NCBI GenBank assembly: GCA_016124635.1
Contig: WGNJ01000003.1
Location: forward strand, 1-64,000
Source: Alphaproteobacteria bacterium
GTDB lineage: Bacteria > Pseudomonadota > Alphaproteobacteria > Micropepsales > Micropepsaceae
Length of the DNA: 64,000 nucleotides
Direction: 5' to 3'
Below the pieces are notes generated by a model that saw only the letters and a list, made by a program, of their open reading frames with translations, ran no database searches and was not told the DNA's origin. Each line of letters begins with the position of its first letter. The stretch's first letter is position 1. The position numbers and the translations under genes were made by a program. Below are positions 53,051-60,536 of the stretch, in pieces.

Positions 53051-53077
53051 GCTTAGGGCCGCTTAAGGTTGGCTTAC
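53051..53077 (-). promoter_or_regulatory. candidate CtrA site upstream of fliI
   Basis: Three GCTTA sequences (53051, 53061, 53072) are spaced 10 and 11 bp. Within them TTAA (53063-53066), seven bases, TTAC (53074-53077) differ by one base from the TTAA-N7-TTAA consensus. The sites lie 36-62 bp before the fliI start. Confidence 0.45.
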
Positions 53078-53089
53078 GGTTGCGGCCTC

Positions 53090-53212
53090 GAATCAGTGTC
53101 ACCAAAATACGTCCGCGGTCGGAACAATTTGGTCATGCCGATTTACGAAATCGTTTCGGCGATTAAGCTTTGTTAAGTATTACCACTTAGATTCGTTGGT
53201 TAGCGGACCAAC
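53090..53212 (+). promoter_or_regulatory. ctrA promoter region with GANTC and TTAA sites
   Basis: Two GANTC sites stand exactly 100 bp apart (GAATC 53090-53094, GATTC 53190-53194). Between them TTAA occurs at 53163 and 53173 (N6 spacing, one short of the CtrA consensus). A GTTGGT/ACCAAC dyad (53195-53200, 53207-53212) follows directly after the second GANTC. In Caulobacter the ctrA P1 promoter is controlled by CcrM methylation at GANTC and by CtrA itself. Confidence 0.45.
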
Positions 53213-53253
53213 AATGGCACCGGTTGCACCGGTGGCGAGGGGAGAAGTAAGGC

Positions 53254-53943
<690 letters not shown>

Positions 53944-53977
53944 CGGGCGCTTGGACTACCTGAGGGGGCGCTTCCCA

Positions 53978-54013
53978 GGGCGCTGCGGGCAACCGCAGCG
54001 CCCTTGGTTTTTC
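53978..54013 (+). terminator. terminator of ctrA
   Basis: GGGCGCTGCGG (53978-53988) and CCGCAGCGCCC (53993-54003) form an 11-bp perfect stem with a GCAA tetraloop, followed by TTGGTTTTTC. It ends the ctrA transcript. Confidence 0.9.
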
Positions 54014-54116
54014 TGGGCCTTGCCGGAGCCGGTTGGCTCGGATCGCAAGGTCGATTGCGTCGGATCGCGTTTTGCCCTTTGCTGCGCCGTGAAGTCGAAC
54101 CGCATAGGGGGAAACA

Positions 54117-54470
54117 ATGTCCAAGCACGCGATAGCGCCTTTGGTCTGCGCGGCGATCCTTTGTCTTGGCGCCGAAGCGATGGCTGCCGATCCCGCGCCC
54201 AAAACGACGCCGGCCGCGCCGGCATCCGGGCAAGTCAGCTTCTGCGGCCCGGTCGAGCCGGTCGAAGCATGCCTGGTGGTTCACAACGAGATGGCGGGCT
54301 CGATCGGCGATTACGAAATCTCCGGCGCGTGGCCACAACCGAGACCCGACGACCTCATGTCCGGTCACGGCACACTGGATGGCGCGGCGACCTGTGGCGA
54401 CCACCGGGTGACGCGGCTCAAGGACGTCGTGTGGAAGAAGGTCGACGTCTGCGCCCTCGGCGGCAATTAG
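54117..54470 (+). CDS. small secreted protein, unknown
   Basis: 117 residues with a signal peptide (MSKHAIAPLVCAAILCLGAEAMAA). The mature part has four cysteines (FCGPVEPVEACLVV, ATCGDH, DVCALGG), which suggests disulfide bonds in the periplasm. GGGGGAAACA stands before the ATG. No family recognised. It is convergent with a membrane-protein gene 15 bp away. Confidence 0.75.
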   Translation: MSKHAIAPLVCAAILCLGAEAMAADPAPKTTPAAPASGQVSFCGPVEPVEACLVVHNEMAGSIGDYEISGAWPQPRPDDLMSGHGTLDGAATCGDHRVTRLKDVVWKKVDVCALGGN

Positions 54471-54485
54471 CAGGGCAACAACGCC

Positions 54486-55064
54486 CTAGCGCAGGTCCAT
54501 GAACAGCACGGCGATGTAGACGACGTAGATCGCGACCGAGAGCGGCGCGATGATCTTGTGGTAGAGCTCCGACCTGAAGACGGCGCCGCCCGTTGCCGCC
54601 ACGATGAAGATCATGTGGAAGGCGAAGTCGCCCCGCTCCGCGAAATGCCCTTTGAAGGTGAAGTAGCGCACCAGGCTGACGAGCACGAGCGCGACCAGGA
54701 TGCCGAAGAACCAGCGCACCTGCGCGTAATAATTGGCCTTGAGGTCGAGCGCCTCGTCGCGGTCGAAATCGGGCCAGATCAGCGCGCTGAGGAAGAAGAG
54801 CAGTATCGGCTGCAGCAGCGTGATCGCATAAAGCGGGAACGTCCACACGACGACGGTCCGAAGCCCGAACATCGACCACCACATCTGCACGTGGATCAGG
54901 AGAAGCGTCGTTACCCACGCGAGCGTCGGCCAATAGATCTTGATCCGGTCGCGCAACTGCACGACGCGCGCCAGCCCCGTCAGCAACGACGTCACGCCCA
55001 AACCCAGCACGATCGAAATCAGCACCGACAGATACGAGAAGTCGTCCACGGGCAGAGCTTCCAC
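54486..55064 (-). CDS. multi-pass membrane protein, unknown
   Basis: 192 residues with about six hydrophobic segments (SVLISIVLGLGVTSLLTG, WVTTLLLIHVQMWWSMFG, FPLYAITLLQPILLFFLSALIW, WFFGILVALVLVSLVRYF, FAFHMIFIVAATGGAVF, APLSVAIYVVYIAVLFM). No characteristic motif. The first residues include a possible start at 55064. It is the last gene before the repeat-rich gap. Confidence 0.72.
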   Translation of the reverse strand: MEALPVDDFSYLSVLISIVLGLGVTSLLTGLARVVQLRDRIKIYWPTLAWVTTLLLIHVQMWWSMFGLRTVVVWTFPLYAITLLQPILLFFLSALIWPDFDRDEALDLKANYYAQVRWFFGILVALVLVSLVRYFTFKGHFAERGDFAFHMIFIVAATGGAVFRSELYHKIIAPLSVAIYVVYIAVLFMDLR

Positions 55065-55110
55065 GATGGTGCGCGCTCACCGGCTGGCGCCGCGCGTTGA
55101 GTCAGACTCG

Positions 55111-55259
55111 TTTTCACACACAGCCACGAAGCCACCAAGATGCCCTGCCTTCTTCTTGGTGCGAAGCGCCTGGAATCGATTCCGCTGGCTGCGGCGCTAG
55201 AAAGAGTGCGCGGTGCGTTTGTGTTCCTTTTTGTGCCTTGGTGGCTTTGTGGTGAAAAG
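55111..55259. repeat. TTCACCACGAAG-family inverted repeat, copy B
   Basis: The left end (55111-55139: TTTTCACACACAGCCACGAA, then GCCACCAAG) pairs imperfectly with the right end (55238-55259, ending GTGGTGAAAA). The core contains a segment that is the reverse complement of the core of the copy at 62882 (GCGCCGCAG...), so the copy is inverted relative to it. Confidence 0.75.
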
Positions 55260-55264
55260 AGGAG

Positions 55265-55409
55265 TTCACCACGAAGGCACAAAGATCACCAAGACGCTCG
55301 GCCCCCCTTTTTCGCGCCGAAGGCGCGATCGATCTCTGAACGGCGCTTCGCGCCGAAGAAGAAGCGGAGCGTCTTTGCGCCTTCGTGCCTTTGTGGCTTT
55401 GTGGTGAAA
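55265..55409. repeat. TTCACCACGAAG-family inverted repeat, copy C
   Basis: Left end TTCACCACGAAGGCACAAAG (55265-55284); right end 55381-55408 ends CTTTGTGGTGAA, with the core carrying nested palindromes such as CGCGCCGAAGGCGCG. It follows copy B after only five bases. Confidence 0.8.
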
Positions 55410-55452
55410 CCGAGTCTGAATCCCCGCCACACCAACGTTTCAGGAACCAAAA

Positions 55453-55488
55453 CTGACAATTTGTCAGAATTCCGCCTTATGTTATAAG
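55453..55488 (+). promoter_or_regulatory. promoter with operator-like palindrome before the monooxygenase
   Basis: CTGACAATTTGTCAG (55453-55467) is a perfect 7-bp dyad around one base. It contains TTGTCA (55461-55466) as -35, and TATAAG (55483-55488) is a -10 with a 16-bp spacer. A repressor on the palindrome would block the -35. The next gene starts 49 bp downstream. Confidence 0.55.
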
Positions 55489-55536
55489 GGCGCCAACTCA
55501 GCCATTCGCGTAAATCCGAAGGAGCCTTGCGCCACC

Positions 55537-57093
55537 ATGACGACGACCGTGACCGCCGTCCCGACGACCACGTCTCAGGCCAACCAAAAGCCGGAGCATT
55601 TCGACGTCCTGATCATCGGCGCCGGCCTGTCGGGCATCGACGCCGGCTATCACCTGACCAAGCAGAGCCCGAAGAAGACCTACGTCATCCTCGAGAACCG
55701 CGAGCGCATCGGCGGCACGTGGGATCTCTTCCGCTATCCGGGCATCCGCTCGGACTCGGACATGCTGACCATGGGCTACTCGTTCAAGCCGTGGACGCAT
55801 GAGAGCACGATCTCGCCCGGCGACAAGATCCGCGATTACGTCACCGAGACCGCGCGCGAGAACGGCATCGACAAGCACATCCGCTTCCGCCACAAGGTCG
55901 TGAGCGCGAGCTGGGATTCTGGGACCGCGCGCTGGACCGTCGAGGCCAAGAAGCGCGACGCCGGCGGCCGCGAGGACACGGTCCGCTTCACCACCAACTT
56001 CCTCTTCTCTTGCGCCGGCTACTATCGCTATTCGGACGGCTACACGCCCGAGTTCAAGGGCCGCGAAAACTTCAAGGGCCAGATCGTCCACCCGCAGCAC
56101 TGGCCGCAAAATCTGAATTACGACGGCAAGCGCATCGTCGTCATCGGCTCCGGCGCGACGGCGGTGACCTTGGTCCCGAACCTGGCCAAGACCGCGCACG
56201 TGACCATGCTGCAGCGCTCGCCCACCTACTACGTCTCCAGGCCTGAGAAGGACGCGACTGCGAACACCCTGCGCAGATATCTGCCCGCGACCTGGGCCTA
56301 CATGATCCCGCGCTGGCGCAACATCGTGCTGCAGCGCTTCTTCTACGGGAGAGCGAAGGCCAAGCCCCAGCAGGTGAGCCAGCTTCTGATCAAGGGCGTC
56401 GCCGATCTCCTGCCCGAAGGCTACGACGTGAAGACTCACTTCACGCCCAAATACAATCCGTGGGATCAGCGCCTCTGCCTGGTGCCCGACGCCGACATGT
56501 TCAACGCGATCAAGGAAGGCCGGGCCGAGGTCGTCACCGACCACATCGACACCTTCACGGCCAAGGGCATCAGGCTGAAATCGGGCCGCGAGCTCGAGGC
56601 CGACATCATCGTCACCGCGACCGGCCTTCAGCTCGAAGTCATGGGCGGCGCGCAGATCAGCGTCGACGGCAAGCCGGTCGATTTCGGCAAGACCTTCACC
56701 TACAAGGGCCTGATGTATTCGGGCGTGCCGAACCTCGCCAGCATCTTCGGCTACACCAATGCCTCATGGACGCTGCGCGCCGACCTGATCTGCGAATATG
56801 TCTGCCGCCTCTTGAACAAGATGGACGAAAAAGGCGTCGACATCGCGACGCCCACCCTGCCCGCCGGCCAAGACATGAAGGCCGAGCCCTGGCTCGATTT
56901 CTCCAGCGGCTACATCCAACGCTCGGTCCACCTGCTGCCGAAGCAAGGGCCCAGCGCGCCGTGGCAGCAGAACCAGAACTACTTCAAAGACATCAAGGAA
57001 ATGCGCAAAGCCCCGATCGAGGACCCGGCCCTGGTGTTCTCAAAGGCAAAAGCGGCCGCGGCAAAGCCCGCAATCGCGAGAGCGGCGGAGTAA
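55537..57093 (+). CDS. flavin-containing (Baeyer-Villiger type) monooxygenase
   Basis: 518 residues. FAD site GAGLSG at 28-33; GGTWDLFRYPGIRSDSD at 59-75; the Baeyer-Villiger fingerprint FKGQIVHPQHWP at 179-190 (F-x-G-x-x-x-H-x-x-x-W-P); NADPH site GSGATA at 204-209. It resembles EthA-type enzymes that insert oxygen into ketones or oxidise S and N atoms. The substrate is unknown. The promoter carries an operator-like dyad but no regulator gene is next to it. Confidence 0.92.
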   Translation: MTTTVTAVPTTTSQANQKPEHFDVLIIGAGLSGIDAGYHLTKQSPKKTYVILENRERIGGTWDLFRYPGIRSDSDMLTMGYSFKPWTHESTISPGDKIRDYVTETARENGIDKHIRFRHKVVSASWDSGTARWTVEAKKRDAGGREDTVRFTTNFLFSCAGYYRYSDGYTPEFKGRENFKGQIVHPQHWPQNLNYDGKRIVVIGSGATAVTLVPNLAKTAHVTMLQRSPTYYVSRPEKDATANTLRRYLPATWAYMIPRWRNIVLQRFFYGRAKAKPQQVSQLLIKGVADLLPEGYDVKTHFTPKYNPWDQRLCLVPDADMFNAIKEGRAEVVTDHIDTFTAKGIRLKSGRELEADIIVTATGLQLEVMGGAQISVDGKPVDFGKTFTYKGLMYSGVPNLASIFGYTNASWTLRADLICEYVCRLLNKMDEKGVDIATPTLPAGQDMKAEPWLDFSSGYIQRSVHLLPKQGPSAPWQQNQNYFKDIKEMRKAPIEDPALVFSKAKAAAAKPAIARAAE

Positions 57094-57191
57094 GGCTGCC
57101 ATCGACCCTAACTGCAGCGAACAAGTTAGTGTTGCACTGCGATATCGATTGACGCGACCACCTGAAGAGGCGCGTGGGAACTACCCCTCTT

Positions 57192-57221
57192 TTGCAACTC
57201 AATAAGCTCTAATAGTATAAA
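57192..57221 (+). promoter_or_regulatory. promoter upstream of the island's first gene
   Basis: TTGCAA (57192-57197), 18-bp spacer, TATAAA (57216-57221): close to the sigma-70 consensus and unusually AT-rich for this genome. The GTG start at 57263 follows a strong AGAGGGGG. Confidence 0.5.
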
Positions 57222-57262
57222 GTACGCTTGTTGTTGCCGTTATAAAAAAGAGAGGGGGCAAC

Positions 57263-57799
57263 GTGGACAGGAAGAACCGCGACCCGCAAATCGCTGCCTT
57301 GGAGGCTATCCACGCAGCATTGAAAGACTTGGACGCTGATTCCCAGAAGAAGGTCTTGTCCTCAGTATTCGCGTTACTTGATATCCACGCCCCAGCAGGC
57401 AGCTCAACAACACCTAATCAGAGTATGGCGACGCCGCAGGCGGCGCTCACAAGTAGGCCGACTTCTCTAATTGAGTTGATGCAGCAGAAATCGCCAGGCA
57501 CGAACGCCCAGCGCATAGCCTTGTTTGCATATTACCGGGAGAGAGTTGAGGGGCTATCCCGTTTCGAACGCGATGACCTCAAAGGATATTTCCCTAAAGC
57601 GAAAGAGCCACCCGCGGGCAACTATGATCGAGACTTTGTAGAAGCCGTCAAAAAGGGGTGGATTCATGAAGATGGGGCGGATTCTTATCTGACTTCGAAG
57701 GGTGTAGAGGCGGTTGAATCTGGTTTTGAGGGTGAGAGAAAGGTTACCAAAAAGCCACGAAAGTCGAGCTTGAAGTCGCGCCCCAAACGAAAGGGTTAG
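57263..57799 (+). CDS. hypothetical protein of accessory island
   Basis: 178 residues from a GTG start with AGAGGGGG in front. N-terminal helix (QIAALEAIHAALKDLDADSQKKVLSSVFALL), then a proline/threonine linker, and a winged-helix-like part (SPGTNAQRIALFAYYRERVEGLSRFERDDLKGYFPKAKEPPAGNYDRDFVEAVKKGWIHEDGADSYLTSKGVEAVESGFEGER), ending in a Lys/Arg-rich tail that could bind nucleic acid. I have no named family. It stands 29 bp before the TIR-like gene and is probably co-transcribed. Codon use is visibly less GC-biased than in the flagellar genes. Confidence 0.65.
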   Translation: MDRKNRDPQIAALEAIHAALKDLDADSQKKVLSSVFALLDIHAPAGSSTTPNQSMATPQAALTSRPTSLIELMQQKSPGTNAQRIALFAYYRERVEGLSRFERDDLKGYFPKAKEPPAGNYDRDFVEAVKKGWIHEDGADSYLTSKGVEAVESGFEGERKVTKKPRKSSLKSRPKRKG

Positions 57800-57828
57800 C
57801 AGATGAACGGTGCGCCCTAAGAATTAAC

Positions 57829-58653
57829 ATGCTCGACGAGCAGACAATCCTCGAATGCGAGCGACTCCGCGATGATGTTGGGGCGCTACAAAGAGACATT
57901 CGAAGGCGATACTCATCGGCGACCCGTCAAGTCACCGCTCCAGATATTCGAGAAACTGCATCTCATATTGCCGAGACTTGGCTCGTTGAGATTGCGTCCG
58001 ATGCCGACGTCATCTCGGTCATCGGTCACAAAGTTGCAGCCGATCTGAGCGTACACTTCCAACGCATTCTTACTTATTCCGAACATGCAACCATTCGCGC
58101 GAAATACGACTCCGAAATCAAGGCCATTCTTAAGAGTTATTCAGTCGAGGTGGTCGTACCTCTAAAGCAGTCTCGCGGGAAAAAAATTCAGGCGCTTCCA
58201 ACTCCTGCACCGACCGAAGTGAGAATCCTGTCGGCGTTCGTCGGTCAATCGTTCGCGGCTGCCGACGAACGGGTGAACAAATGCGTTATGGCCGCGCTCG
58301 AATCGATTGGTATCAGGACTGTGACAGGCGAGGTGCCGGAAGCGGGGTCCATCTCAGAAAAGGTCAAACGGCTAATTGAAGGACAACCACTCTTTGTTGG
58401 AATCTTTACCAGGCGCGATAAAATCGTGGGGCGATCCGAGTGGACAACAAGTGCATGGGTCATAGATGAGAAGGCTTATGCCGTAGGGTCGCACAAACGC
58501 TTGGTTCTTCTGAAGGAAAATGGAGTTGGCAGCATCGGAGGCATACAGGGTGATTACGAATTTCTAGAATTTTCTCGAGACCGCTTGGAACAACTACCCG
58601 CAAAAATCTACGGCCTTTTCAATTTGTCGAACGCCGGCTTTCGCGGTCGCTAG
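57829..58653 (+). CDS. TIR/deoxyribosyltransferase-like protein of accessory island
   Basis: 274 residues. N-terminal helical part (1-115). From residue 131 a Rossmann-like domain follows: VRILSAFVGQSF at 131-142, then a long helix with DERVNKCVMAALESIGIRTVTGEVPEAGSISEKVKRLIEGQPLFVGIFTRR. The Trp-Val-x-x-Glu sequence (W210-V-I-D-E214, followed by KAYA) and the closing GDYEFLEFSRDRL (241-253) resemble TIR-like and nucleoside-2'-deoxyribosyltransferase-like effector domains, where the Glu is the catalytic residue of NAD+ or nucleotide cleavage. No enzymatic evidence exists; the reading is from fold-like motifs. Confidence 0.7.
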   Translation: MLDEQTILECERLRDDVGALQRDIRRRYSSATRQVTAPDIRETASHIAETWLVEIASDADVISVIGHKVAADLSVHFQRILTYSEHATIRAKYDSEIKAILKSYSVEVVVPLKQSRGKKIQALPTPAPTEVRILSAFVGQSFAAADERVNKCVMAALESIGIRTVTGEVPEAGSISEKVKRLIEGQPLFVGIFTRRDKIVGRSEWTTSAWVIDEKAYAVGSHKRLVLLKENGVGSIGGIQGDYEFLEFSRDRLEQLPAKIYGLFNLSNAGFRGR

Positions 58654-58766
58654 AGACAGCATAAAAAGTCCACTGAGATCGAAGGTGAATACGATCAAGA
58701 CAAGGCCCGCAATCCCTCAAGCAGCGGACTAGCCGCAACCATTTGATCAATTCTGGCATGAGCGGA

Positions 58767-59564
58767 TTAGTTGCTAGCCTTGCCATGCTGCGCAGCTTTC
58801 CGAACGATCGGGTCAACTCCACTCTTCCACAAATTTGCTATGTGCTTCTCGTAGTACTGAAACCTTTGCTCATCGCGATTGGAAATCACAATATGAAGCT
58901 CACCTCCCAACGGGTTCCGAAAGGGGTAGTGCCTCATATAAATCACGCGCCGCGCGCCAACATCAGCCAGCACAATCTCAAAATCCATCGGGTATGACGC
59001 CAACCTGACATCGATATGTTTGGGATACTTTTCCTTCCACTCTTCCAGAATTCTTAGCGTGCTCCGAATACGGCCACGTTGATAGTCAACTCCGATCTGC
59101 ACAACCTCTGGACCAAGTGTCTGATCTCTTGACGTTATTAGGTCGCAAGCTTGTGAGTCGGGATCTACCACGAGAAAATTGAGCCGCTTCTTACTCGCCA
59201 GTTTCTGCCGAAAGACGTCTGAGTAGTTCTCAATAATGCCAGATAGGCTAACACCAATGACGGTCAATTCCTTTGAGTCCTCTAAATCCTCTTGGAAATG
59301 CTTCGGAAATCCTTGGACGACCAACGTATGTTGGATTCCGCCACCGTGAGGGCCGCTGTCTCGAACGGCACGCAAAAGGTTTAGGAGGCTGAAGGAGATT
59401 GACCCCAAGGCTACGAGCGTAATTCCCGTGATCGCACCTTTGGGGAGAAGATTTTCGCCACCGACCATCGCCAGCAGACCCAGGACTACGCACGCCGCAA
59501 TTGTAATAAATGCGCTCGGGTCGATTAAAAATGACCGCCGTAGTTTCTTGAGAAACACAGACAT
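58767..59564 (-). CDS. two-TM protein with PLD-like cytosolic domain
   Basis: 265 residues. Two TM segments (about 17-35 and 43-65), then a cytosolic domain. Around residue 98 ELTVIGVSLSGIIENYSDVFRQKLASKKRLNFLVVDPDSQACDLITSRDQ is followed by RGRIRSTLRILEEWKEKYPKHIDVRLASYPMDFEIVLADV, the pattern of a PLD-like or DUF5919-type domain but without HKD catalytic motifs. It lies 8 bp behind the SDR gene and ends 113 bp from the TIR-like gene, convergent with it. Function unknown. Confidence 0.65.
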   Translation of the reverse strand: MSVFLKKLRRSFLIDPSAFITIAACVVLGLLAMVGGENLLPKGAITGITLVALGSISFSLLNLLRAVRDSGPHGGGIQHTLVVQGFPKHFQEDLEDSKELTVIGVSLSGIIENYSDVFRQKLASKKRLNFLVVDPDSQACDLITSRDQTLGPEVVQIGVDYQRGRIRSTLRILEEWKEKYPKHIDVRLASYPMDFEIVLADVGARRVIYMRHYPFRNPLGGELHIVISNRDEQRFQYYEKHIANLWKSGVDPIVRKAAQHGKASN

Positions 59565-59572
59565 CGGCGGCT

Positions 59573-60418
59573 CTAGCTTCCGTCCAAACTTCCTGGGCGA
59601 ATGGCGCCGTCCGATTGCAGATGCCGACTCACAGGGCGCTCAACATCGCGGTTCAACAGCGTCTGAGAAAACCCACCGTCTACGACTATTTCCTGGCCAG
59701 TCACATAAAGCGATCGATCACTTGCCAAAAAGACCACAAGCGACGCGACATCGCTAGGCGTGCCGAGCCGTCGCAGCGGCACAGTCTTCTCACGATCCTC
59801 GCGTATTCCAGGTCGGGTATAAAATGACCCACTCATCGCGGTGAGGATCAAGCCTGGACTCACCACGTTACTTCGAATTCCACGTGGCCCCCACTCGGTC
59901 GCGATTTGTCGAGACAGCATCACAACGCCAGCCTTCGATACGCTATAGGCTCCACTAAATGCTTGCGGCTGACGCGCGCCAATTGACGCCACGTGGACAA
60001 TCGCACCCGATCCCTGTTGCAGCATCGCGCGGCCAAATGATTGAGCACAAAGCAAGTAGCCAGTCAGATTAACTGCTAAGAGTTCCTCCCAATCAGCAAG
60101 CGTCAGGGTTTCGAGATCGCCGGACCGCAATATTGCAGCATTGTTCACAAGTACATCACATCGACCAAATGCTTCTATCGTTCTTTCCTTTGCGTGAGTG
60201 ATGCTTTGAGGATCGCGCACATCAAAAGCGACCGACAGCGCGCCGCCGCGCCGCAAAGTGCACAAATTGGCTGTTTGCGCACAAGCATCTCGGTCATTGT
60301 CTAACGCGACTACGCGTGCACCGACTTCGGCAAATGCCAAGGAAATGTCGCGACCAATCCCGCCGCCGGCGCCCGTAATGACACAGACTTTGTCCTCCAG
60401 CCCGAGCCAATCACTCAT
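59573..60418 (-). CDS. SDR family oxidoreductase
   Basis: 281 residues. Cofactor motif TGAGGGIG at the N-terminus, NNAA on strand 4, catalytic S-Y-K in VASIGARQPQAFSGAYSVSKAGVVML, and the closing VTGQEIVVDGGF. It is a classical SDR of the FabG type. The odd extension NRDVERPVSRHLQSDGAIRPGSLDGS at the C-terminus is not part of the family. It is probably co-transcribed with the two-TM gene. Confidence 0.88.
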   Translation of the reverse strand: MSDWLGLEDKVCVITGAGGGIGRDISLAFAEVGARVVALDNDRDACAQTANLCTLRRGGALSVAFDVRDPQSITHAKERTIEAFGRCDVLVNNAAILRSGDLETLTLADWEELLAVNLTGYLLCAQSFGRAMLQQGSGAIVHVASIGARQPQAFSGAYSVSKAGVVMLSRQIATEWGPRGIRSNVVSPGLILTAMSGSFYTRPGIREDREKTVPLRRLGTPSDVASLVVFLASDRSLYVTGQEIVVDGGFSQTLLNRDVERPVSRHLQSDGAIRPGSLDGS

Positions 60419-60536
60419 TACAGCTCATCCGCGAGACTCGTTCCAATCATGCACCGTAGTGAAAACGGGCGCTTTTGCCAACAAGATGCAGCGCAGGTTT
60501 TTGGCAAGCTGCTAACGTCGGCAGACACATAAGTTG

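Larger units (their letters stand above)
55065..55536. other. repeat-filled intergenic region
   Basis: 472 bp without a supported gene. It holds two head-to-tail copies of the TTCACCACGAAG-type inverted repeat (55111-55259 and 55265-55409), then the promoter and palindrome before the flavin monooxygenase gene. Confidence 0.7.

Noticed and set aside
51726-53066. A 446-codon plus-strand frame opposite fliI
   Set aside because: fliI carries complete ATPase motifs; the antisense frame shows no domain.
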